From an uncultured Pelagibacteraceae bacterium (GTDB lineage: Bacteria > Pseudomonadota > Alphaproteobacteria > Pelagibacterales > Pelagibacteraceae): a DNA stretch of 39,445 nt. Location of the stretch: the NCBI GenBank assembly GCA_902555275.1, contig CACDRY010000011.1:1-39445 (forward strand), given 5' to 3'. Under the pieces are notes generated by a model. It was not told the origin of the DNA, searched no databases, and worked only from the letters and a program-made list of their open reading frames with translations. The stretch's first letter is position 1. The number at the start of each line of letters is the position of its first letter. Made by a program: the position numbers and the translations under genes. Shown piece after piece: positions 34,265-39,445 of this stretch.

Positions 34265-34723
34265 ATGACAAAATTTGTTAAAAAAGATGAGATAAATAGC
34301 GAGTGGTTTGAAATCGATGCCACAGGAGCCGTTGTAGGTAGACTAGCAACAGTTGTATCGAAAATTATCAGAGGGAAGGGCAAAACAACATATACTCCTC
34401 ACATGGACCATGGAGATTTTGTTGTTATTAAAAACGTAGATCAAATAAAATTTACAGGCAACAAATTTCAAAATAAAAAATATTACAGACACACTGGATA
34501 TCCAGGTGGTATTAAAGAAATAACACCTGAAAAATTGAGTGAAAAAAAACCTGGTGAAGTATTAAAGTTAGCTGTTAAAAGAATGTTGCCCTCTGGTGCA
34601 TTGGGTAAAAAACAATTAACAAAACTTAAAATTTATTCTGGAGAGGACCATCCCCATACTGCGCAAAATCCAAAAATAATTGAAATAGGCAAACTTAATC
34701 AAAAAAATATTGTAAGAAATTAA
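34265..34723 (+). CDS. rplM: 50S ribosomal protein L13
   Basis: 152 residues from ATG 34265. The frame reaches back to 34226, but that start lies in the -35 box and the extra 13 residues do not belong to L13. Family marks are WFEIDATGAVVGRLAT, GKGKTTYTPHMDHGDFVV, YYRHTGYPGG, AVKRMLPSGALGKKQ and YSGEDHPHTAQNP. It is a core protein of the large subunit and starts the rplM-rpsI pair; rpsI follows after one base. Confidence 0.96.
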   Translation: MTKFVKKDEINSEWFEIDATGAVVGRLATVVSKIIRGKGKTTYTPHMDHGDFVVIKNVDQIKFTGNKFQNKKYYRHTGYPGGIKEITPEKLSEKKPGEVLKLAVKRMLPSGALGKKQLTKLKIYSGEDHPHTAQNPKIIEIGKLNQKNIVRN

Positions 34724-34724
34724 A

Positions 34725-35156
34725 ATGGAAACTTCCCAAATATCTACACAAAAAATAAAATCAGACTTTAAAGATAGTAAATACGCAACTGGAAGAAGAA
34801 AAAAATCTGTAGCTAAAGTATGGTTAAAAAAAGGTTCAGGAAAATTTTATGTAAATGGTAAATCTTTAAACGATTACTTTCCAAGAGCTAATCACGTAAT
34901 GCAAATTTTAAGACCATTTGAAATAATAAATCAATCTACTGATTACGATGTTAGATCTAAAGTTGTAGGTGGAGGACAAACTGGTCAAGCTGGTGCTTTA
35001 GTACACGGTATTTCAAGAGCTTTACTAAAATTTGATGAAACTTTAAAATCAACCTTACGTAAAGAAAAACTCACAACAAGAGATTCAAGATCTGTTGAGA
35101 GAAAAAAACCTGGTAGAGCAAAAGCTAGAAAAAGCTACCAATTCTCTAAAAGATAA
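34725..35156 (+). CDS. rpsI: 30S ribosomal protein S9
   Basis: 143 residues. S9 marks are YATGRRKKSVAKVWLKKGSG, FYVNGKSLNDYFPR, GGGQTGQAGALVHGISRAL and the C-terminal tail KARKSYQFSKR, whose last Arg contacts the P-site tRNA anticodon region. The first 16 residues before YATGRRK are a short extension. It is co-transcribed with rplM; argC follows after 33 bases, the common alphaproteobacterial order. Confidence 0.97.
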   Translation: METSQISTQKIKSDFKDSKYATGRRKKSVAKVWLKKGSGKFYVNGKSLNDYFPRANHVMQILRPFEIINQSTDYDVRSKVVGGGQTGQAGALVHGISRALLKFDETLKSTLRKEKLTTRDSRSVERKKPGRAKARKSYQFSKR

Positions 35157-35189
35157 TTTCTTTTTAATTTTCAACTGTTATATTAATTT

Positions 35190-36215
35190 ATGCTTAAGAA
35201 AAATGTTCTTATTTGTGGAGCAACTGGATATATAGGATTACAATTAACAAAGCTACTTTGTAAACATAAACATATAAATATAAAATATTTATGTGGTAGT
35301 TCATCAGTTGGAAAAAAAATTGATTTTTATGATAAGGATTTAAAGAAGTTTAAACTACCAAAGATTTCCAAGTTTAACAAAAAATACCTATCAGATGTAG
35401 ATATTATATTTACAGCACTTCCAAATGGTGAGGCCCAATTTATATCAAAATATCTAAACAAATATAATCTCCTTATAGATCTTGCTGCAGATTTTAGACT
35501 CAATACTAAAAATGAATATGAAAAATGGTATAAAATTAAACATAGCGCTTCAAATTTAATTAATGATAGTATTTATTCTATTCCTGAAATAAGTGGAAAA
35601 TTAATAAGAAAATTTAAAATTATATCTTGTCCTGGATGTTATCCAACTACGGTATTAATTCCACTAATTCCATTGATAAAAAAAAACCTAATTAACAACA
35701 AAACAATTATCATAGACTCTAAATCTGGTTATTCAGGAGCTGGAAGAGGCGTGCATAAAAAATATAAAAATAAAAATCTTTACGAGTCCCTTAGTGCTTA
35801 TGGATTAGCAAATCACAGACATAATTCTGAAATTCAACAAGAATTAGATTTAAAAACTGGAAAAAAAAATAAATTTCATTTTACTCCACATCTAACACCA
35901 ATGTTTAGAGGAATTTTAAGTACCATTTATGTTGATGCAAAAAAGGGTGTTTCATTAAGAAAAATTCAAGGAGTCTTAGTCAATCATTATAAAGCGCATA
36001 AGTTTGTGAAGATTTCTAAAGCAAATACATTTTTAAGCACTAACGATGTGATAAATACTAATAATTGTTTAATTTCAGTGTGTAATAGTAAATATAAAGA
36101 TAAAATAATAATATTGTCTGCAATAGATAATTTGATTAAAGGTGGTGGAGGACAAGCAGTACAAAATATGAATTATTATTTTAATTATAATGAAAGCGAT
36201 GGCTTAAATGTTTAA
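35190..36215 (+). CDS. argC: N-acetyl-gamma-glutamyl-phosphate reductase
   Basis: 341 residues, type 1 ArgC. The NADP-binding start is CGATGYIGLQLTKLL, the catalytic Cys is C150 in SCPGCYPT, and SGYSGAGRG, AYGLANHRHNSEIQQEL and the late NLIKGGGGQAVQNMN are hallmarks. It reduces N-acetylglutamyl phosphate to the semialdehyde in arginine synthesis. Its stop lies 8 bases inside the following lipoprotein gene. Confidence 0.95.
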   Translation: MLKKNVLICGATGYIGLQLTKLLCKHKHINIKYLCGSSSVGKKIDFYDKDLKKFKLPKISKFNKKYLSDVDIIFTALPNGEAQFISKYLNKYNLLIDLAADFRLNTKNEYEKWYKIKHSASNLINDSIYSIPEISGKLIRKFKIISCPGCYPTTVLIPLIPLIKKNLINNKTIIIDSKSGYSGAGRGVHKKYKNKNLYESLSAYGLANHRHNSEIQQELDLKTGKKNKFHFTPHLTPMFRGILSTIYVDAKKGVSLRKIQGVLVNHYKAHKFVKISKANTFLSTNDVINTNNCLISVCNSKYKDKIIILSAIDNLIKGGGGQAVQNMNYYFNYNESDGLNV

Positions 36216-36414
36216 AAATATATTAATAGTCTCATTTTTAATTATTTTATCGCATTGTTCATTAAATCATCCTGTTTCAATGTGGAATGCTGATGATGAA
36301 AATACAAATTCAGATATCACAAAACTCAATTTTGAAAATGAAACTTCTTTTGATGAGTTTAAAAGTAAAGTGATCAAATACGGAGAAATAAGTAATTTTC
36401 CTAAATTAGATTAA
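36208..36414 (+). CDS. Small predicted lipoprotein, unknown function
   Basis: 68 residues. A hydrophobic N-terminus (FKNILIVSFLIILSHC) ends in Cys17 as a possible lipidation site (LSHC, with an unusual His before the Cys). The mature part is acidic, with SMWNADDENTNSDITKLNFE and no recognisable domain. It overlaps argC by 8 bases and ends 5 bases before hom, so it is part of the same transcript. The start, signal peptide and tight packing support a real gene. I do not recognise the family. Confidence 0.65.
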   Translation: MFKNILIVSFLIILSHCSLNHPVSMWNADDENTNSDITKLNFENETSFDEFKSKVIKYGEISNFPKLD

Positions 36415-36419
36415 TTAAA

Positions 36420-37709
36420 ATGAGTAAAAATATAAATATTGCTGTAATCGGTCTTGGTCAAATAGGGTCATATGTTTACAATGAGTTAAATATTAAAAAA
36501 AAAGATATTGAAATCAAGACTGGTAAGAAAATAAAAGTTGTTGGTATATCAGCTAAAAATAAAAACAAAAAAAGAAAATTTAAAATAAACAAAAAAATAT
36601 TTTACTCAAATCCTTTAGATATTTTAAAAATAAAAAATCTTCATATAATAATCGAAGCAATCGGATTATCAGATGGAATATCAAAAAAAGTTATTGAAAC
36701 CGCTTTAAAAAATAAAATTCATGTTATTACACCAAATAAAGCACTCATATCTAAACACGGAGATAAGCTTGGTGAATTAGCTGAAAAAAATAAAGTAAAT
36801 TTAGAATTCGAAGCATCAGTAGCTGGAGGGATACCAATAATTAGAACTATAAAAGAAGGTCTTGCAACTAATAAAATAACAAAAGTTTATGGAATTCTCA
36901 ATGGAACATGTAATTATATTTTGTCCGATATGGAAAAAACTAAAGATAGTTTTGTTAGTGTTTTAAAAAAAGCTCAGATACTTGGCTATGCTGAACCTGG
37001 AAATCCTAAATTAGATTTAAATGGATATGACGCTTTGGCAAAAATAAAAATACTTTCTTCATTAGCATTTAATAAAAAAATTTCAAAATCAAACTGTTTG
37101 ATGGAAGGTATTGAAAATATTGAGTTTAAAGATATTGAAATAGCCAATCAGTTAAACTTAAGAATTAAATTACTTGGTATTACAGAGATTATTAAAAATC
37201 GTATTTTTGAGAGAGTTCACCCGTGCATGGTTAACAAAGACTCTTATATCGGAAATGTTAGTGGCGTGATGAACGCTGTAATTTTAAGTGGATCACCAAT
37301 AGGAGAAAGTGTCTTACAAGGTGAAGGAGCGGGGCCTGGACCAACATCATCCGCGATAATGTCAGACCTGTTGTCTATTTTAAGAGGAAATATTAAATCT
37401 CCTTTTGGAATTACTAGAACAAAAAGACAAAAACCAAAAATTTTTAATAAAGATATTTCATCTAATTCGCTGTATGTAAGACTAGAAGTTAAAGATAAAC
37501 CAGGAGTTTTATCATCTATTACAAAAATTTTTGCAAAACATAAAATATCAATTCAAAGAATTATCCAGATACCAGATATTAAAAAAAGAACTGCATCAAT
37601 TGTAATTATTACTCATGATGCAAATGAATTAAGTTCTCAAAAATGTATAAAATCTTTTAAATTAAATCGAAACATAATTAAAAATCCAGTATTAATAAGA
37701 TTATTTTAA
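36420..37709 (+). CDS. hom: Homoserine dehydrogenase
   Basis: 429 residues. The NAD(P)-binding start is AVIGLGQIGSYVYNEL; the catalytic domain has TPNKALISKHG, FEASVAGGIPIIRTIKEGL, LNGTCNYIL and GYAEPGNPKLDLNGYDALAK; the C-terminus (from about residue 350) is an ACT domain (YVRLEVKDKPGVLSSITKIF), suggesting control by threonine. It reduces aspartate semialdehyde to homoserine, the branch point to threonine and, through acylated homoserine, to the MetY-like enzymes encoded 2-5 kb upstream. Its stop overlaps the next start by one base (TAATG). Confidence 0.96.
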   Translation: MSKNINIAVIGLGQIGSYVYNELNIKKKDIEIKTGKKIKVVGISAKNKNKKRKFKINKKIFYSNPLDILKIKNLHIIIEAIGLSDGISKKVIETALKNKIHVITPNKALISKHGDKLGELAEKNKVNLEFEASVAGGIPIIRTIKEGLATNKITKVYGILNGTCNYILSDMEKTKDSFVSVLKKAQILGYAEPGNPKLDLNGYDALAKIKILSSLAFNKKISKSNCLMEGIENIEFKDIEIANQLNLRIKLLGITEIIKNRIFERVHPCMVNKDSYIGNVSGVMNAVILSGSPIGESVLQGEGAGPGPTSSAIMSDLLSILRGNIKSPFGITRTKRQKPKIFNKDISSNSLYVRLEVKDKPGVLSSITKIFAKHKISIQRIIQIPDIKKRTASIVIITHDANELSSQKCIKSFKLNRNIIKNPVLIRLF

Positions 37710-38608
37710 TGGAACTTTATATCAAACTTTTTGAAGTTCTATTTCCAGTTTTTTTTATTGTGGGTATTGGTTACTTTCTTGGTAAAAAAAATCCAAACTT
37801 TGATACATCTTTTATTACAACTTACTCAGCTAATTTCGGTACTCCTTCTATAGTAATATTTTCTATATCAGCTAGTGGTGTAACTTTTGCAATGTTCTCT
37901 GAGTATTTTTTATATGCTCTTATTCTTTTGACTTCTTTTTTGATCGTTGGATTAATTTTCCTATTATTAATGAAAAAAGATTATCTAAGAGAATTACCAA
38001 CATTTTTTCTACCTAATACTGGTAATATGGGTATCCCAATATGTTTGTTTGCATATGGAAAACTTGGTATGGGAATAGCCGCAGCTATATCATCATTAGT
38101 TGTTTTACTGCATTTCACTCTGAATATCTTTCTGGCTAAAAGAGAATTTGATTTAAATGTAATAGTTAAAAGCCCATCATTTTATGCAATAATTGCAACA
38201 ATCCTATTTCTATATTACGAAATACCTTTACCAATATTTGTTTTGAATACTGTTATGCTTTTAGCTTACGGAATGATTGTAATGATTTTAATGTCTTTAG
38301 GTGTTTCTCTAACACAAATGAAAGTCTTTTCATTTAAGGACGCTTTAATTACATCTACTGGTAGAGTTATTATTGGTCCTTTAATTGGCTTTGCTCTAAT
38401 ATCTTTTTTTAATTTATCTGGCTTTGCAGCAGGAGTTTTATTAATACAATCATCAATGCCTAGTGCCATTCTTTGCTACTTAGTTGCTTCCATGTATTCG
38501 CCAAAGGAAATTGTAGATAATATTTCTAGTACAATTGTTGTTTCAACTTTGATGTCTTTAATAACAGTCCCAATAACCGTATTCTTTGCTTTAAAATACT
38601 TTAATTAA
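37709..38608 (+). CDS. AEC (auxin efflux carrier) family permease
   Basis: 299 residues with about ten membrane helices. Family marks are FFIVGIGYFLGKKNPNFD near the N-terminus, FFLPNTGNMGIPICLFAYG (the kept Asn-Gly region) and the late SSMPSAILCYLVASMY. AEC permeases move small organic anions such as malate or malonate, or other solutes; the substrate cannot be told from sequence. It is coupled to hom by a one-base overlap, which might hint at an amino-acid-related solute. The downstream EamA gene starts 16 bases later. Confidence 0.87.
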   Translation: MELYIKLFEVLFPVFFIVGIGYFLGKKNPNFDTSFITTYSANFGTPSIVIFSISASGVTFAMFSEYFLYALILLTSFLIVGLIFLLLMKKDYLRELPTFFLPNTGNMGIPICLFAYGKLGMGIAAAISSLVVLLHFTLNIFLAKREFDLNVIVKSPSFYAIIATILFLYYEIPLPIFVLNTVMLLAYGMIVMILMSLGVSLTQMKVFSFKDALITSTGRVIIGPLIGFALISFFNLSGFAAGVLLIQSSMPSAILCYLVASMYSPKEIVDNISSTIVVSTLMSLITVPITVFFALKYFN

Positions 38609-38624
38609 GAGCTATGCTTCTTTC

Positions 38625-39445
38625 ATGAAGGCTGTAATACTCAATGCATCCGCTTGGATGATTGTTCCTTTTATGGATGCTTTTGCTAAATATTTAAGCT
38701 CCTCTATGGACGTTTTGCAAATTACTTGGGCTAGATATTTTTTTACTGTTGTTTTTGCTCTTTTTATAATGCTTATTTTTGACAGAAAATCTTTAGTTTG
38801 GAGTAAAAAACCTTTACTCCAGTTGATAAGAGGGTTGATTTTTGTCTTTTCCACTTATTTATTTTTTTATGCAATTTCTGAAATTTCATTACCAAAAGCA
38901 CTCACATTAGCATTTGTTGCTCCTATATGTGTAACTGCAATGTCACCTTTTTTTCTAAATGAAAAGGTGGGTTTAAGAAGGTGGACTGCTGTATCTATGG
39001 GTTTTATAGGTACCTTAATTGTAATCAGACCAGGGTTTATAGAGATTAATTTAGCTACTTTAGCTGCCTTAGGTAATGGTATTTGCTATGGTTTTTACTT
39101 AATTATTACTCGAAAATTAAGTTCATCAGATAACTCACTTTTGACTTTGTTATTTGCTGGAACAGTAGGGGCTATAGTAATGTCTTTCTTTATGCCAGGT
39201 GTCTGGATACAACCATCTAATAGTCAGTGGATTATGATGGCTTTAATTGGCTTTATAGCAGCAATTGCACATCTTTTTATAATCCTATCATTAAAATTAG
39301 CAGATGCCTCTAAACTTGCTCCTCTTGGATATACTGAAATTATTACTAATATTTTGCTTAGTTATTATATATTCAATGAATTGCCAGATAATTGGACATA
39401 TTTGGGGCTTTTTATAATTGTTATTTGTGGTTTATATATATCTAG
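38625..39445 (+). CDS. EamA/DMT family permease (3' end outside window)
   Basis: At least 273 residues, open to the window end with no stop. It begins at ATG 38625 (an ATG at 38614 is out of frame). EamA marks are DVLQITWARYFFTVVFAL, the paired-helix break AISEISLPKALTLAFVAPI followed by FFLNEKVGLRRW, GTLIVIRPGF, and in the second half ADASKLAPLGYTEIITN with FNELPDNWTYLGL. About ten helices are expected and nine to ten are visible, so little is missing. The substrate is unknown; the family exports amino acids, nucleosides and other metabolites. Confidence 0.88.
   Translation, partial: MKAVILNASAWMIVPFMDAFAKYLSSSMDVLQITWARYFFTVVFALFIMLIFDRKSLVWSKKPLLQLIRGLIFVFSTYLFFYAISEISLPKALTLAFVAPICVTAMSPFFLNEKVGLRRWTAVSMGFIGTLIVIRPGFIEINLATLAALGNGICYGFYLIITRKLSSSDNSLLTLLFAGTVGAIVMSFFMPGVWIQPSNSQWIMMALIGFIAAIAHLFIILSLKLADASKLAPLGYTEIITNILLSYYIFNELPDNWTYLGLFIIVICGLYIS

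Overview
The window looks like chromosomal core DNA from a streamlined marine alphaproteobacterium of the SAR11 group (Pelagibacterales, Candidatus Pelagibacter or a close relative). I infer this from the very low G+C (well under a third by eye), almost no intergenic DNA, many start/stop overlaps, Lys/Asn/Ile-rich proteins, and alphaproteobacterial gene orders: uvrA/ssb-gyrA-coaD-ppi-tgt; mltB-rlpA-dacA-tmk-holB-metG-tatD; tRNA-Pro beside an NDUFS4-type subunit; bamE/cytochrome bc1 chaperone-rpmF-plsX-ihfA-merR; rplM-rpsI-argC. I see no phage, insertion sequence, CRISPR array, integron or recent island, and no gap without a gene longer than about 150 bases.

Layout. 1-9.1 kb: the end of secF, a PuuD-like membrane protein, uvrA (minus), then ssb, gyrA, coaD, a periplasmic cyclophilin, tgt and tRNA-Lys. 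9.1-13.0 kb: an M48 lipoprotein protease, a DUF502 membrane protein, recG, sdhE and tRNA-Ser. 13.1-21.5 kb: one long plus-strand run of a RarD-type permease, the peptidoglycan genes mltB, an RlpA-like gene and dacA, then tmk, holB, metG, tatD and a metallo-beta-lactamase-fold gene. 21.5-23.7 kb (minus): glutathione peroxidase, nhaA and a zinc-ribbon membrane protein. 23.8-26.3 kb: tRNA-Pro, an NDUFS4-type complex I subunit, an SbmA-like transporter, glpX and tRNA-Glu. 26.3-30.6 kb: bamE, the bc1 chaperone, rpmF, plsX, ihfA, a MerR regulator, rpmG, chorismate mutase and ctaA. 30.6-34.1 kb (minus): two O-acetylhomoserine sulfhydrylase-type PLP enzymes flanking an alpha/beta hydrolase. 34.2-39.4 kb: rplM, rpsI, argC, a small lipoprotein, homoserine dehydrogenase, an AEC permease and a cut-off EamA permease.

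How it fits together. Respiration is prominent: sdhE, the bc1 chaperone, the NDUFS4-type subunit and ctaA serve complexes II, III, I and IV. Homoserine dehydrogenase makes the carbon skeleton that the two MetY-like enzymes would use to fix reduced sulfur, which suits an organism group known to depend on reduced organic sulfur.

Most interesting points. (1) Tgt has lost all four residues that normally bind its structural zinc, while its catalytic residues remain. (2) An H-type pseudoknot can be drawn directly in front of the strong ribosome binding site of the first MetY-like gene, reminiscent of SAM-II/SAM-V riboswitches. (3) The MBL-fold protein has HxHxDQ in place of HxHxDH. (4) bamE and the bc1 chaperone gene start back to back in CATATG. 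(5) Perfect 12-base palindromes sit in two very short divergent promoter regions. I did not find a clearly new multi-gene system. The nearest candidates are the sulfur cluster with its leader and the zinc-free Tgt.
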